From contig NZ_FNJU01000013.1 in assembly GCF_900104555.1 (NCBI RefSeq), forward strand, positions 37,152 through 101,151: 64,000 nucleotides of DNA, read 5' to 3'. Of this stretch, positions 38,881 to 48,965 are shown piece by piece. Position 1 is the first letter of the stretch. Each line of letters begins with the position of its first letter. The notes under the pieces were generated by a model. It was not told the origin of the DNA and made no database searches. It saw nothing but the letters and a program-made list of their open reading frames with translations. The position numbers and the translations under genes were made by a program. Source of the DNA: Litchfieldia salsa (lineage in GTDB: Bacteria; Bacillota; Bacilli; Bacillales; Bacillaceae_L).

Positions 38881-38896
38881 GATAACACAAAAATAA

Positions 38897-38931
38897 AAAT
38901 CCAGGTACCAAATATTGGTCCTGGATTTTAT
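38897..38931. terminator. Bidirectional terminator between yutF and pgpA
   Basis: AAAATCCAGG (38897-38906) pairs with CCTGGATTTT (38920-38929), with an inner TACCAA/TTGGT pairing. Confidence 0.85.
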
Positions 38932-38947
38932 TATTGAATGTGAAAAA

Positions 38948-39445
38948 TCACTCTGTATTTGCTGCCCGATGTGCTAATCGACTAGAAGCTGCTGCAGCAA
39001 CTGCTCCAACTAAATCATCTAGAAAAGTATGACACCCAGCAGATTTATCATTTAATCTTTCAAGAATGCCAGGTTTTTTCTTATCAATGTACCCATAATT
39101 TGTAAAACCAATTGATCCATATACATTTACAATTGAAAATGCAAGGACTTCATCTACTCCATATAAGCCTTCATCTGCTTTAATAACAGAAAGAAGGGGT
39201 TCCTCTAATAAATTTTTCTCAGCAAGGACATCTAATTGAATTCCAGTGATGATTGCATTCTGAACCTCTCTTTTTGACAACACTCGATTCACATTCTCAA
39301 TACAATCTTCCATCTGTAAATCAGGATGGTATTTACTTTGAAGATAATATACCAGGTCAGCGATATCCTGAATGGCTACTCCTCTTTCTTCTAACCAGTT
39401 TCTAGCCTTTAACTCTATTGGATCCATACTTCTATTTTCTGACAT
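38948..39445 (-). CDS. yutG: Phosphatidylglycerophosphatase A family protein (YutG)
   Basis: The 165-residue protein has the PgpA fold with metal-binding positions in VDEVLAFSIVNVYGSIGFTNYG and TFLDDLVGAVAAAAS. PgpA dephosphorylates phosphatidylglycerol phosphate. In Bacilli this YutG branch is soluble-looking and its role is less certain. The frame opens at TTG 39457, but GGGTGA lies just upstream of ATG 39445, so I start there. It converges on yutF across repeat A6. Confidence 0.8.
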   Translation of the reverse strand: MSENRSMDPIELKARNWLEERGVAIQDIADLVYYLQSKYHPDLQMEDCIENVNRVLSKREVQNAIITGIQLDVLAEKNLLEEPLLSVIKADEGLYGVDEVLAFSIVNVYGSIGFTNYGYIDKKKPGILERLNDKSAGCHTFLDDLVGAVAAAASSRLAHRAANTE

Positions 39446-39712
39446 TTTTTCACCCAATCTCGACGTTTTTTATAGTACTTTTCCTCTTTCGTTACTTATC
39501 GCACAATAGCTCTCCAAATCTATTCCAGTGTTTAGAATTCCCTAGTGTATTAAAAAGATTACCTAAAGAAAGGATGGAATATTAATTAAAACGTAGGAAA
39601 AAGTGTATATCTTCATATTAGCCGAATTTTTTGTATATATTCTTAAAAGTGATAACTTTGATGAAGATATTGTATTTTAACAAATCCATCTTAAAATGCT
39701 GGAGGGAACTGA

Positions 39713-40735
39713 ATGGATACTGAGATTTCGGAGAGTTATGGTTTGCAATATCGTAAAACAGAAAAGTTTGGAGACTTTAAAGCTTTTAGATATAGAAATA
39801 TACTATATACTATTGTGCCTTGTGGATTTTTGGAACAAGAAGAAGTCATTGAATTGAAGCAACTAAGTGATTATATGATACAAAAAGGTGAATCAAGAGT
39901 CGGTCTTATTGTCCCTACAAAGGAAGGACAACTAACGGCAATTATTAATAATCAACCATGTATGATTATTAGATGCCCTAGAAAAACGCAATATCGTGAG
40001 AACTTAACGGGTAGGGAGCTTGCAATTTTTCATCAGCGAGGAAGAACATTTCCTTATAAACTAACAAAATGCAATCGAATTGGTCAGTGGAAGAACTTAT
40101 GGGAAAAAAGAGTCGATCAGATGGAAATGTTCTGGAGAGAAAAGGTAAGTCAACACCCAAGTAATGAGTTTGAAAAAAGATTTATTGAATCCTTCCCATA
40201 TTACTTAGGATTGACTGAGAATGCGATTCAATATTTAGTGGATACAGAGATGGATGATTATCCATCACTAGTTGATTCAGCAACTGTCTGTCATCATCGA
40301 TTAACTGAACAATTGTGGCAAGAAATTAATCATGTTGATTTTCCACATTCCTGGGTATTTGATCATAGTAGCCGGGACCTTGCTGAATATAGTAGAGATC
40401 AGTTTTTGACAGATTATAAAATGGATCAAAATAAGTGGAATCATTTTTTAAATGAATATAACCAAATGTCACCTTTAACATCTTTTTCATGGAGACTCCT
40501 GTATGCAAGAATATTATTTCCAATTCATTATTTCGAAACAATTGAAGGATACTATTTAACGAAGTCAGAAGTTAAAAAAATGTCATATGAAAACCAATTG
40601 AACAGACATCTTGATCACTCTACAAAATACGAAGACTTTTTAGTCTTAATGAATGAATATATTAAAAATAACAATAGGAGCTTACATGCACCAAATGTCA
40701 ATTGGTTGACAAAAGAATATCGCTCTAAATTCTAG
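39713..40735 (+). CDS. yutH: Spore-coat-associated CotS-like protein YutH
   Basis: The 340-residue protein resembles YutH, a B. subtilis spore coat protein related to the CotS kinase-like family. Recognisable kinase-fold remnants include VDSATVCHHRLTEQLWQEI, matching the usual HGD-like region, and WVFDHSSRDLAEYSRD. The catalytic HxD motif is not obvious, so activity is doubtful. CTGGAGGGAACTGA precedes the ATG. It stands upstream of the threonine operon and has its own terminator. Confidence 0.8.
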   Translation: MDTEISESYGLQYRKTEKFGDFKAFRYRNILYTIVPCGFLEQEEVIELKQLSDYMIQKGESRVGLIVPTKEGQLTAIINNQPCMIIRCPRKTQYRENLTGRELAIFHQRGRTFPYKLTKCNRIGQWKNLWEKRVDQMEMFWREKVSQHPSNEFEKRFIESFPYYLGLTENAIQYLVDTEMDDYPSLVDSATVCHHRLTEQLWQEINHVDFPHSWVFDHSSRDLAEYSRDQFLTDYKMDQNKWNHFLNEYNQMSPLTSFSWRLLYARILFPIHYFETIEGYYLTKSEVKKMSYENQLNRHLDHSTKYEDFLVLMNEYIKNNNRSLHAPNVNWLTKEYRSKF

Positions 40736-40760
40736 GAGTGCGCTTTTGCACTCTTCTTTC
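40736..40760 (+). terminator. Terminator after yutH
   Basis: GAGTGC (40736-40741) pairs with GCACTC (40748-40753), followed by TTCTTTC. Confidence 0.7.
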
Positions 40761-40892
40761 ATTTGTCTAAGTGGATATAAAAATCAATCATATGTTATAA
40801 TAAATTTTTTCTTATTATTTGAAAGTTTTAAAAAAATTCAATTGTTTTTTTAGAATATTACTATTATTTTAGAAATAAGTGACAAAACACCC

Positions 40893-40921
40893 TTGTAAAA
40901 AGCGCAAAATCTATCTATAAT
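40893..40921 (+). promoter_or_regulatory. Promoter of the hom-thrC-thrB operon
   Basis: TTGTAA (40893-40898) and TATAAT (40916-40921) are spaced 17 bases apart. No leader peptide or riboswitch is apparent in the 57 bases before the hom start. Confidence 0.7.
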
Positions 40922-40977
40922 GTCCTTTATAGGTAAACAAATGTATTTCTGGAGAATACAGTAAGGGGAGTGAAGAA

Positions 40978-42276
40978 ATGAAGAGCATCGGAGTTGGACT
41001 TTTAGGATTAGGAACAGTTGGCACAGGTGTGGTGAAAATTATAAAAAACCATCAGGATAAACTGATGCACCAAATTGGTTGTCCAATTGAAGTGAAAAAA
41101 ATCCTAGTTAAGAATGTAAATAAGGAGCGGGAAGTCGAAATTGATCCTAGTATCCTTACTACAAATATTAATGATGTGATTGAACATCCTGAAGTTGATG
41201 TTGTCATAGAAGTAATGGGTGGAGTAGAAGAAACAAAAAAGCATCTTTTAGCAGCTCTTCGTAATAAAAAGCATGTTGTTACAGCTAATAAAGATTTAGT
41301 AGCTGTATATGGTTCGGAAATTCATGCTTGTGCGAGTGAGAATCGCTGTGATTTCTATTATGAAGCAAGTGTAGCGGGCGGTATTCCTATTTTAAGAGGA
41401 TTAGTAGATGGATTAGCATCTGACAAAATCACAAAGCTAATGGGAATTGTGAATGGAACAACGAATTTTATCCTTACAAAGATGAGCAAAAACGGAAGTC
41501 CTTATGAGGAGGTACTTGCAGAAGCCCAAAGCTTAGGTTTTGCCGAAGCAGACCCAACCTCTGATGTGGAGGGATTAGATGCCGCAAGAAAAATGGCGAT
41601 TCTTTCTACATTAGGATTCTCGATGAATATAGATTTAAAAGATGTCTCAGTAAAAGGGATATCCCAAATTACAGAAGAAGATTTGAATTACAGTAAACGC
41701 TTAGGATATACAATGAAACTAATAGGAATCGCAAAACAGGATGGAGAAAAGGTAGAGGTAAGTGTCCAACCTACTTTATTACCTGATGAGCATCCACTGT
41801 CAGCCGTAAATGATGAGTACAATGCAGTTTATGTGTATGGAGAAGCAGTCGGTGAAACAATGTTCTATGGTCCGGGAGCTGGTGGTTTACCAACAGCTAC
41901 AGCAATCGTATCTGACTTAGTAGTTGTTATGAAGAATATGAGACTTGGAGTGAATGGAAGAACAATTGTTTCACCACAATATGAGAAGAGTTTGAAAGAA
42001 AACTCAGAAATATTTTCTAAATACTTCCTAAGAATCCATGTAAAGGATCAGGTTGGTTCATTTGCAAAAATCACGACAATCTTTTCAGAACGTGGTGTAA
42101 GCTTCGAGAAAATATTACAATTACCATTGAAAGAAAAAGATCTAGCTGAAATCGTAGTAGTTACTCATACAGCTTCTCTTAAGGATTATGAGGAGATTCT
42201 ACAGCAGCTAAGTGATAGTGATGTTGTTTCACAAGTTAAGAGTTCGTATCGTGTTGAAGGGGATGACGTACAATGA
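40978..42276 (+). CDS. hom: Homoserine dehydrogenase
   Basis: Hom reduces aspartate semialdehyde to homoserine, the branch point to threonine and methionine. The 432-residue protein has the nucleotide loop [12 protein letters not shown], the catalytic block [20 protein letters not shown] and a C-terminal ACT domain (about 350-430) for threonine feedback. AAGGGGAGTG precedes the ATG. It overlaps thrC by 4 bases. Confidence 0.96.
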   Translation: MKSIGVGLLGLGTVGTGVVKIIKNHQDKLMHQIGCPIEVKKILVKNVNKEREVEIDPSILTTNINDVIEHPEVDVVIEVMGGVEETKKHLLAALRNKKHVVTANKDLVAVYGSEIHACASENRCDFYYEASVAGGIPILRGLVDGLASDKITKLMGIVNGTTNFILTKMSKNGSPYEEVLAEAQSLGFAEADPTSDVEGLDAARKMAILSTLGFSMNIDLKDVSVKGISQITEEDLNYSKRLGYTMKLIGIAKQDGEKVEVSVQPTLLPDEHPLSAVNDEYNAVYVYGEAVGETMFYGPGAGGLPTATAIVSDLVVVMKNMRLGVNGRTIVSPQYEKSLKENSEIFSKYFLRIHVKDQVGSFAKITTIFSERGVSFEKILQLPLKEKDLAEIVVVTHTASLKDYEEILQQLSDSDVVSQVKSSYRVEGDDVQ

Positions 42277-43337
42277 AATGGAATGGTTTAATAGAGGAGT
42301 TTGAGGAATTCCTTCCTGTAAATGAAAATACACCAAAACTGTCGCTAAATGAAGGGAATACCCCTTTAATTAAGCTACACAATTTATCTGAGCAATTTGG
42401 AATTGAACTATATGTTAAGACTGAAGGAACGAACCCAACTGGATCTTTCAAGGATCGTGGAATGGTTATGGCTGTTGCAAAAGCGAAAGAGGAAGGAAGT
42501 AATACAGTTATTTGCGCATCAACTGGGAATACCTCTGCAGCTGCAGCAGCTTATGCCGCAAGAGCTGGAATGCGTTGTATTGTTGTTATTCCTGATGGGA
42601 AAATTGCAATGGGTAAGCTAGCTCAAGCTGTTATGTATGGAGCAGAGATTTATGCCATTCAAGGAAACTTCGATGAAGCTTTAAAAATTGTTCGTAAAAT
42701 CAGTGAAAAAACACCAATTTCATTAGTTAATTCAGTGAATCCGTATAGAATCGAAGGGCAAAAAACGGCAGCATTTGAAGTGGTTGCTCAACTAGGTGGA
42801 AAAGCTCCAGATGTATTAGCTATTCCAGTTGGAAACGCGGGTAACATTACTGCGTATTGGAAAGGTTTCAAAGAGTACAATGAGAAGTATGGATCAGGAC
42901 TTCCTAAAATGCATGGATTTGAAGCAGAAGGTTCAGCTGCAATTGTAAGAGGTGAAGTGATTGAAAATCCTGAAACAATTGCAACTGCGATTCGAATTGG
43001 AAATCCGGCAAGCTGGGAATATGCTGTTAATGCACAAAAGGAATCCGGTGGTCTGATTGATGAAGTAACAGATGAAGAGATTATAGAAGCTTATAAGCTT
43101 ATTGCTACTAGAGAAGGTGTCTTCGCTGAACCTGCTTCTTGTGCGTCACTTGCTGGTGTAATCAAGCATTTAAAACAAGGGAAAATTAGCAAAGGATCTA
43201 CAGTTGTTGCGGTTCTAACTGGAAATGGTTTAAAAGATCCTACAACTGCTATTGATGTGAATGAGATTAAACCTGTTGTTCTGCCAAGTGATGAGGATGT
43301 TGTATTCGAGCATATTAAAGGAGTCGTTCTACAATGA
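42273..43337 (+). CDS. thrC: Threonine synthase
   Basis: ThrC turns O-phosphohomoserine into threonine. The 354-residue PLP enzyme has the cofactor lysine in [11 protein letters not shown] (about residue 59) and the phosphate-binding loop in [13 protein letters not shown]. This is the short form typical of Bacilli. The start ATG overlaps the hom stop (ATGA) and the stop overlaps thrB in the same way, which suggests tight coupling. Confidence 0.96.
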   Translation: MKWNGLIEEFEEFLPVNENTPKLSLNEGNTPLIKLHNLSEQFGIELYVKTEGTNPTGSFKDRGMVMAVAKAKEEGSNTVICASTGNTSAAAAAYAARAGMRCIVVIPDGKIAMGKLAQAVMYGAEIYAIQGNFDEALKIVRKISEKTPISLVNSVNPYRIEGQKTAAFEVVAQLGGKAPDVLAIPVGNAGNITAYWKGFKEYNEKYGSGLPKMHGFEAEGSAAIVRGEVIENPETIATAIRIGNPASWEYAVNAQKESGGLIDEVTDEEIIEAYKLIATREGVFAEPASCASLAGVIKHLKQGKISKGSTVVAVLTGNGLKDPTTAIDVNEIKPVVLPSDEDVVFEHIKGVVLQ

Positions 43338-44242
43338 ACGACGGAAAAATGTTTCAAATTAAGGTCCCAGGTAGCACAGCGAACTTAGGACCCGGATTTG
43401 ACTCAATTGGACTTGCTGTTAACCGTTATTTAACCTTAGTTGTAGAGCCAAGTGATGAATGGCAGTTTATACCTCTGTCAAAGGAAGTTGAAGACATCCC
43501 AACTGGCAAAGACAACTTCGTTTATCGTATTGCTGAACAGGTTGCTGCTAAGTATGATCAAGTATTACCACCTTGTAAGGTGAAAATGACAAGTGATATT
43601 CCTCTTGCCCGTGGTTTGGGAAGTAGTGCTGCTGCAATTATTGCAGCGATTGAGCTTGTTGATCACTTATGTGGTTTAACTTTATCTAAGCAAGAAAAGC
43701 TTCGCCTATCAAGTGAATTTGAGGGACACCCTGACAATGTTGGAGCTTCATTATTTGGAGGACTTGTTATAGGGAGTCATCGTCAGGATGGAACAGATCT
43801 TGTTCAACTGAACGATGTAGAGATGGACATAGTAGTAGTCATTCCACGCTATGAAGTCATGACTAAGGAAGCAAGAGCTGTTCTACCTACAGAATACTCA
43901 AGGCAAGATGCGGTTGCAGCTAGCTCAATTAGTAATGTATTAGTAGCAGCATTAGCAACAAAGAACTGGGATTTAGCTGGGAAGATGATGGATCTTGATT
44001 TATTTCATCAACCATATCGACAAGGGCTTATCCCAGATATGAATGATATTGTAAAGGCTGCGAAACTCTCTGGTGCATTTGGAGTGGCCTTAAGCGGGGC
44101 AGGACCAACGGTTATTTGTTTTGCAGAAGCAGGGCAAGCAAAATCGATTGTAAAAACACTTGCACCATTATTTGGTCACTTTATTGTAGATGAGTTAAGA
44201 ATAGAGAAAAACGGTAGTCAGGTATCATCATTGGTTTTATAG
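43334..44242 (+). CDS. thrB: Homoserine kinase
   Basis: ThrB phosphorylates homoserine for ThrC. The 302-residue GHMP kinase has the ATP loop [13 protein letters not shown] and the C-terminal motif [17 protein letters not shown]. Its ATG overlaps the thrC stop codon by four bases. It ends the operon before a bidirectional terminator. Confidence 0.96.
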   Translation: MNDGKMFQIKVPGSTANLGPGFDSIGLAVNRYLTLVVEPSDEWQFIPLSKEVEDIPTGKDNFVYRIAEQVAAKYDQVLPPCKVKMTSDIPLARGLGSSAAAIIAAIELVDHLCGLTLSKQEKLRLSSEFEGHPDNVGASLFGGLVIGSHRQDGTDLVQLNDVEMDIVVVIPRYEVMTKEARAVLPTEYSRQDAVAASSISNVLVAALATKNWDLAGKMMDLDLFHQPYRQGLIPDMNDIVKAAKLSGAFGVALSGAGPTVICFAEAGQAKSIVKTLAPLFGHFIVDELRIEKNGSQVSSLVL

Positions 44243-44252
44243 ATATGAAAAA

Positions 44253-44279
44253 AGCGAAACCTCGGAAGGTTTCGCTCTT
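44253..44279. terminator. Bidirectional terminator between thrB and nfu
   Basis: AGCGAAACCT (44253-44262) pairs perfectly with AGGTTTCGCT (44267-44276), flanked by A- and T-rich runs. Confidence 0.85.
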
Positions 44280-44286
44280 CTTATAA

Positions 44287-44526
44287 TTAGAATACTTGCT
44301 CTACTTCAAGGATTCCAGGTACTTCTTCTAGTAATGCTCTTTCAATACCAGCTTTAAGTGTGATCGTTGAACTTGGGCAGCTACCACACGCACCTAATAA
44401 ACGAAGTTTTACAATTCCTTCTTCTACATCTACTAATTCACAATCCCCACCATCACGAAGTAGGAACGGACGAAGTTTATCTAATACTTCTTGAACTTGT
44501 TCTTTTTGGCTCATTTCTACAGTCAT
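44287..44526 (-). CDS. yutI: NifU C-terminal-type Fe-S carrier (YutI)
   Basis: The 79-residue protein is a stand-alone Nfu domain. It carries the cluster-binding CxxC in [15 protein letters not shown] (about residues 53-56). Nfu proteins receive clusters from the Suf scaffold and deliver them to target enzymes such as LipA or aconitase. AAAGGAG precedes the ATG. It converges on thrB and is divergent from yuzD. Confidence 0.93.
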   Translation of the reverse strand: MTVEMSQKEQVQEVLDKLRPFLLRDGGDCELVDVEEGIVKLRLLGACGSCPSSTITLKAGIERALLEEVPGILEVEQVF

Positions 44527-44706
44527 TTATATCTACTCCTTTCCATACTTATATTATACTGACTTTAAAGGAAAAAATCTATTCTCTGAATCGATTACCA
44601 GTTACTAATTAATACAGTTGAACAATCCTTAACATACATTGTAGTGTTTATTTTACCATATATTTTGTAAAATAGAATAAAAGCTTGCTAAGGAGCGATC
44701 CATTAA

Positions 44707-45036
44707 ATGAAAAGTATTGAATTAATTGTATACGGCGCAGAGGTATTGTGTCCAAGTTGTGTAAATTTACCTTCTTCAAAAGAAACTTATGAATGGCTAG
44801 AAGCGGCTGTTAGTCGAAAATTTCCAAATCAACCTTTTACCATTACCTATGTAGATATCTACAATCCACCAAGTGATGATGGGAATAAAAAGCAATTTGC
44901 CGAAAGAGTAATTGAGGAAGATTTGTTTTACCCAGTTGTAGTGATTGAAAATGAAATTGTTGGTGAAGGGAACCCAAAATTAAAAACCATTTATTCAGAA
45001 ATGGAGAAGTTTGGTTATCACGCAGTGGAAATCTAG
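44707..45036 (+). CDS. yuzD: DUF1462 thioredoxin-like protein YuzD
   Basis: The 109-residue protein has a Cys-x-x-Cys motif in EVLCPSCVNLPSS near the N-terminus and the thioredoxin-like core FTITYVDIYNPP, ending FYPVVVIENEIVGEGNP. These are features of the YuzD/DUF1462 family. The role is unknown but redox chemistry is plausible. AAGGAGCGATCC lies upstream. It is divergent from the nfu gene. Confidence 0.85.
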   Translation: MKSIELIVYGAEVLCPSCVNLPSSKETYEWLEAAVSRKFPNQPFTITYVDIYNPPSDDGNKKQFAERVIEEDLFYPVVVIENEIVGEGNPKLKTIYSEMEKFGYHAVEI

Positions 45037-45040
45037 TCAT

Positions 45041-45063
45041 AAAAAAAAGGCGGAAATCCCGCC
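45041..45063 (-). terminator. Terminator of yutJ
   Basis: GGCGG and CCGCC (45049-45063) form a hairpin, and on the minus strand eight T follow (A-run at 45041-45048). Confidence 0.7.
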
Positions 45064-45070
45064 ACAATGT

Positions 45071-46138
45071 TCACCCATTATGATACTTATACATCCATAG
45101 AACACCTGATTTTAACAATCGAGGTACTCTGCCTAGAATTGGTCGATCTGCAACAAGTCCAAACCCATGTTTTTTACCTAAAGAGCCTAGTACTCCTTTT
45201 AGCTTAATCGCTGGGAATTCCGAAGGCGGTTCTTCATTATTCCAGCGTTTAAGAAGTACTTGAACAATTTGTTCCGCTTGACCCTCAGCTAGCTGTGCAC
45301 TTGGAGCGTGTGGGAGGCTCGCACAATCACCCACAACATACACATGTTCATTTGTAGGGAGATTATGTTGTTTTGTTAAAACAACTCTTCCTTGGACATC
45401 CTTATCGACATTTAACTGTTGGACAATCCGGCTTGGTTGAATGCCAGCTGTCCACACGATAATATCAAACTCATTCGGTGTATCATGATTAAATAGGAGA
45501 TTAGGTTCAACCTTTGTGATATTAGCGCCATTGATAATCGTAATATTTCTTTCTGTAAACCAATTTTCTACATAGTTACTAAGCCTTTCAGGAAACATAG
45601 AAAGAATATGCTGGCCACGATCAAACAATGATATATTAAGGTCCGGCCGACTTTCGTTTAACTCACTAGCAAGCTCAACACCGCTTAAACCAGCACCGAC
45701 AATGGCCACTTGTGAACCAGGGGCTAAATTATTTAGTTTTTGATACGTATGCCTAGAGTTATCAATTGATTGAATACTATAAGTGTTCTCTTTCGCACCA
45801 GGTACATTATGATATTTGTCCTCACAGCCGAGCCCAATAATTAAATCATCGTAAGCGACAGGATCTTTCCCATGAAGGTGAACTAGATTATTTTCAAAGT
45901 CTATACTTGTAACTTCCCCATATTTAATGTTTAAACGATCATGTTCAGGAAAGGATACACGTACATGTTGATCAGAAATGGTACCAGCAGCAAGAGCGTA
46001 ATATTCTGTCTTTAAACAATGGTAAGGAACCCTGTCAATCAGCGTTATTTCTATATCTTCAGGCAATTGATTTGGTAAGAGTTTTTGTAAAACACGCATT
46101 CCACCGTAACCGCCACCGAGTATAACTAGATTCTTCAT
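45071..46138 (-). CDS. yutJ: NADH dehydrogenase-like flavoprotein YutJ
   Basis: The 355-residue protein is a type II NADH dehydrogenase-like enzyme. The FAD loop is LVILGGGYGGMRV at the N-terminus, the NAD loop is VAIVGAGLSGVELA and the C-terminal FAD motif is VYVVGDCASLPHA. It is shorter than YumB, encoded elsewhere in this window, and lacks an obvious C-terminal membrane anchor. The electron acceptor is probably a quinone, by family. AAGGGGAAATTC precedes the ATG. Confidence 0.88.
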   Translation of the reverse strand: MKNLVILGGGYGGMRVLQKLLPNQLPEDIEITLIDRVPYHCLKTEYYALAAGTISDQHVRVSFPEHDRLNIKYGEVTSIDFENNLVHLHGKDPVAYDDLIIGLGCEDKYHNVPGAKENTYSIQSIDNSRHTYQKLNNLAPGSQVAIVGAGLSGVELASELNESRPDLNISLFDRGQHILSMFPERLSNYVENWFTERNITIINGANITKVEPNLLFNHDTPNEFDIIVWTAGIQPSRIVQQLNVDKDVQGRVVLTKQHNLPTNEHVYVVGDCASLPHAPSAQLAEGQAEQIVQVLLKRWNNEEPPSEFPAIKLKGVLGSLGKKHGFGLVADRPILGRVPRLLKSGVLWMYKYHNG

Positions 46139-46429
46139 GTGAATTTCCCCTTTTATCTGTATGGTTTCGATTTCATCACATCTTAAATGGTTATAAATAT
46201 TTAGGTATAATAATGTTATTCTAATTACTAATAAATGATTAATATTAAGGTGATTTTAAGTAAATAAGTTGCTCATATAAATAGAAAACCTTTTCAAAAT
46301 GACATTAAAAGTATAGCTAATTTATGACGAAATAACAACAATTTTATTGAGGTGTTTAGGATAGGCCTATCATTTGACGAAATTGTCTAAAAAGGGTAGG
46401 ATATTGAGGCAGGTAGAGAGGTGATAACG

Positions 46430-46666
46430 ATGCAACCAATCATTGAATTTTGCATAAATAATTTAGCAAGTGGTGCTCAAAAGGCATTAGAAAAACTTGA
46501 AAAAGACCCTAATTTGGATATTATCGAATATGGTTGTCTTAGCTATTGTGGGAAATGTGCAAGGACATTATTTGCACTTGTAAATGGTGAGATCGTTACT
46601 GGTTCTACACCTGATGAGCTAGTCGATAACATATATCAATTTTTAGAGGATAATCCAATGTTCTAA
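46430..46666 (+). CDS. yuzB: DUF1450 protein YuzB
   Basis: The 78-residue protein has the YuzB pattern with cysteines in [11 protein letters not shown] and [20 protein letters not shown], a likely redox or metal site. The function is unknown. The frame opens at GTG 46421, but GAGAGGTGAT precedes ATG 46430, so that start is chosen. It is divergent from yutJ and ends in a terminator. Confidence 0.85.
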   Translation: MQPIIEFCINNLASGAQKALEKLEKDPNLDIIEYGCLSYCGKCARTLFALVNGEIVTGSTPDELVDNIYQFLEDNPMF

Positions 46667-46674
46667 CCATAAAT

Positions 46675-46718
46675 AAAAAAGCTGTCCCATAGTGCTTTGC
46701 ACCAGGGCAGCTTTTTTT
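46675..46718 (+). terminator. Terminator after yuzB
   Basis: AAAAAAGCTGTCCC and GGGCAGCTTTTTT form a stem with one bulged T, followed by T-rich DNA. Confidence 0.85.
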
Positions 46719-46807
46719 ATTGTAAATATACAATAGGGGATAAATATCATTGTTAACATTTATTTAAAACTTTATACTAATGAAAAGAATAATTTTTGGA
46801 GGAGAAC

Positions 46808-47665
46808 ATGAGAAGTTTTAATTTCACTAAAATGCACGGATTAGGAAATAATTATATATATGTTGATATGTTTAAAGAAACTTTACTTGAGGAAGAGCTT
46901 TCAAGAATTGCTGTAGAAGTATCTAATATTCATACAGGAATTGGATCAGATGGGATGATTCTAATTTGTCCTTCTGAATCTGCCCCGGTTAAGATGCGTA
47001 TTTTTAATAATGATGGTTCAGAGGGGAAAAACTGTGGAAATGGTTTAAGATGTGTTGCCAAATATGCATACGAGAATAAATTAGTAACAGAAGAGAAGTT
47101 TTTGATTGAGACACTTTCAGGCTTAGTTGATGCAGAGGTTAAACTTGAAGATGGAGAAGTAAACACTGTAACGATTAATATGGGAAAACCCAAGTTGAAT
47201 AGAGCGAGTATTCCTATGATAGGTGATGACAAGGAACAAGTTTTAAATGAAAGTATTACATTCAACGATGAGAAGTTGTCAATGACTACTGTTTCAATGG
47301 GTAATCCACATGCCATTTTTTACGTTGAAAAAATTAGTGATGCACCAGTAACCACATTAGGTCCAATCATTGAAAAGGATGAGAGATTTCCTGAAGGTGT
47401 GAATGTTGAATTTGTGGAAGTAGTAAGTGAAAATGAACTCCACTTTCGAGTGTGGGAGCGTGGATCAGGGGTCACTCAAGCTTGTGGAACTGGGGCATGT
47501 GCAGCAGTAGTATCTTCTGTGTTAAATGGTAAAACAAAGCGGAATACAGAGACCATCGTCCATTTAGCTGGTGGAGATTTGTTGATAAACTGGCAGGAAA
47601 ATGAAGAGGTATTAATGACTGGCCCTGCTCAGGTTATTTGTAAAGGAATCTTTTACTACTCGTAA
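46808..47665 (+). CDS. dapF: Diaminopimelate epimerase
   Basis: DapF converts LL- to meso-diaminopimelate for lysine and cell-wall synthesis. The 285-residue protein has the two catalytic cysteines in [10 protein letters not shown] and [11 protein letters not shown]. The frame opens at TTG 46796, but that codon lies in the ribosome site TTTGGAGGAG, so ATG 46808 is the start ([16 protein letters not shown]). It lies in the order yuzB-dapF-yutM as I remember it for B. subtilis. Confidence 0.95.
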   Translation: MRSFNFTKMHGLGNNYIYVDMFKETLLEEELSRIAVEVSNIHTGIGSDGMILICPSESAPVKMRIFNNDGSEGKNCGNGLRCVAKYAYENKLVTEEKFLIETLSGLVDAEVKLEDGEVNTVTINMGKPKLNRASIPMIGDDKEQVLNESITFNDEKLSMTTVSMGNPHAIFYVEKISDAPVTTLGPIIEKDERFPEGVNVEFVEVVSENELHFRVWERGSGVTQACGTGACAAVVSSVLNGKTKRNTETIVHLAGGDLLINWQENEEVLMTGPAQVICKGIFYYS

Positions 47666-47748
47666 TGTAAGTAAGATTATTTGAGTGTTGATCTTATTGA
47701 CATTATACTTATAATATAAAAATCATTTTAAATAGGAGGGAAGAAATA

Positions 47749-48111
47749 ATGGACAATATCTTAACAATTACAGAAGCAGCAAGTTTACAAATTAAAGATA
47801 TGATGAAGGAAAATGGTGAGGAGTCATCGTTTCTACGTGTAGCTGTTAAAGGTGGCGGGTGTAGCGGACTTTCCTATGGTATGGGATTTGAGGAAGAAAC
47901 GAGCGAACTGGATTTTGAATTAGAACAACATGGACTAAAAGTGTTAGTTAATAAAGAAGATGCACCTGTTCTAAAAGGTGTTGTGATTGATTTTAAAGAA
48001 TCAATGATGGGTGGAGGATTCACCATCGATAACCCTAACGCTGTTGCGTCATGTGGTTGTGGTTCATCATTTAAGACAGCTACCAACGCTGGTACGCCTG
48101 AAGAGTGTTAA
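47749..48111 (+). CDS. yutM: A-type Fe-S carrier YutM (HesB/IscA family)
   Basis: The 120-residue protein has the three ligand cysteines of A-type carriers: one in KGGGCSGLSYG and two in ASCGCGSSF. It ferries Fe-S clusters between the Suf scaffold and apo-enzymes. TAGGAGGGAAGAA precedes the ATG. An inverted repeat (48190-48229) lies downstream without a clear U-run. Confidence 0.93.
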   Translation: MDNILTITEAASLQIKDMMKENGEESSFLRVAVKGGGCSGLSYGMGFEEETSELDFELEQHGLKVLVNKEDAPVLKGVVIDFKESMMGGGFTIDNPNAVASCGCGSSFKTATNAGTPEEC

Positions 48112-48189
48112 GGTTTAGGTTACTGAATTAGGTTGGTAGGGGTTATGAATTACATGGTGATTTTGAGTGTAAACAATCATGAAAATGTA

Positions 48190-48229
48190 TAATCACAACC
48201 CTGAATGTACCAAATCAAGGTTGTGATTA
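48190..48229. other. Hairpin downstream of yutM
   Basis: TAATCACAACC (48190-48200) pairs perfectly with GGTTGTGATTA (48219-48229). The following bases are not U-rich, so it may stabilise the 3' end rather than terminate. Confidence 0.5.
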
Positions 48230-48286
48230 CATGCCTTCTCGGTAGTAAATGTTTAATAAAACATTACTATTTGAGGAGGATTTTTT

Positions 48287-48307
48287 ATGTCTTTAAATTA
48301 CGGGTAA
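48287..48307 (+). other. Possible six-codon ORF or remnant with a strong ribosome site
   Basis: GAGGAGGA (48273-48280) is followed at ideal spacing by ATG and the codons for MSLNYG, then TAA. Beyond the stop the same frame stays open for 13 more codons (ESESFVMLQKTPN). It is either a tiny peptide ORF or the start of a decayed gene. It lies upstream of the ECF promoter and so is not in its leader. Confidence 0.3.
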
Positions 48308-48359
48308 GAAAGTGAATCTTTTGTGATGTTACAAAAAACGCCAAACTAAATAATAATTA

Positions 48360-48386
48360 TGCAACCATCCCTCTTCAGTACCGTCT
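48360..48386 (+). promoter_or_regulatory. Candidate ECF-type autoregulatory promoter
   Basis: TGCAAC (48360-48365) and CGTCTA (48382-48387 region) are spaced 16 bases, close to the TGAAAC-N16-CGTC pattern of Bacillus ECF promoters. It lies about 30 bases before an ECF sigma gene, as expected for autoregulation. Confidence 0.6.
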
Positions 48387-48413
48387 AAAGTATGTATGAA
48401 AGGGGGGGGGAAG

Positions 48414-48965
48414 ATGTTAGAGAAAAAGAAGAGTGATTATATGAATGTAAATTATTTGAACAAGGAAGAAACGATTGAGTGGTTAATGAATGAGTATGGA
48501 AAAAGTGTTGTACGGTTAGCGTTTACTTTTGTGAAAAAAGAACAGTTAGCTGAGGATATTGCACAGGAAGTTTTCATTAAATGTTATCAGAAGTTGGATA
48601 CTTTTCGAAACGAATCTTCTTATAAAACATGGATTTATAGTATAACAGTAAATTTATGTAAGGATAAGTTAAGGAGTTGGAGTTTTAGGAACATTATTTT
48701 AACTGAGTTTTTCTCAAATAGTAAGAATAACAATACTCCAGAGTCTGAATTAATGAATCTAGAAATGAAAAGGGACTTATCAATTAATCTATTGGCACTG
48801 CCAATTAAGTATCGTGAAGTTATTATTTTGTACTATTACGAGGAACTCACCTACAGCCAAATATCAGACTTGTTAGATATTAGTATGCAAACCTTAAAAT
48901 CTAGATTACATCGAGCCAGACTCTTGTTGAAAAAAAGGATTGAAGGAGGCAGAAATGATGGATGA
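48414..48965 (+). CDS. ECF-type RNA polymerase sigma factor
   Basis: The 183-residue protein has a sigma-2 region (about 25-90, with LAEDIAQEVFIKCYQKLDTF) and a sigma-4 region (about 125-175, with LTYSQISDLLDISMQTLKSRLHRA). Nothing fills the linker where sigma-3 would be, as in ECF factors. The frame opens at ATG 48396, but the AAAGGGGGGGGG ribosome site begins just after it, so ATG 48414 is the start. The site contains nine consecutive G. It overlaps the anti-sigma gene by about 11 bases. The stimulus is unknown. Confidence 0.9.
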   Translation: MLEKKKSDYMNVNYLNKEETIEWLMNEYGKSVVRLAFTFVKKEQLAEDIAQEVFIKCYQKLDTFRNESSYKTWIYSITVNLCKDKLRSWSFRNIILTEFFSNSKNNNTPESELMNLEMKRDLSINLLALPIKYREVIILYYYEELTYSQISDLLDISMQTLKSRLHRARLLLKKRIEGGRNDG

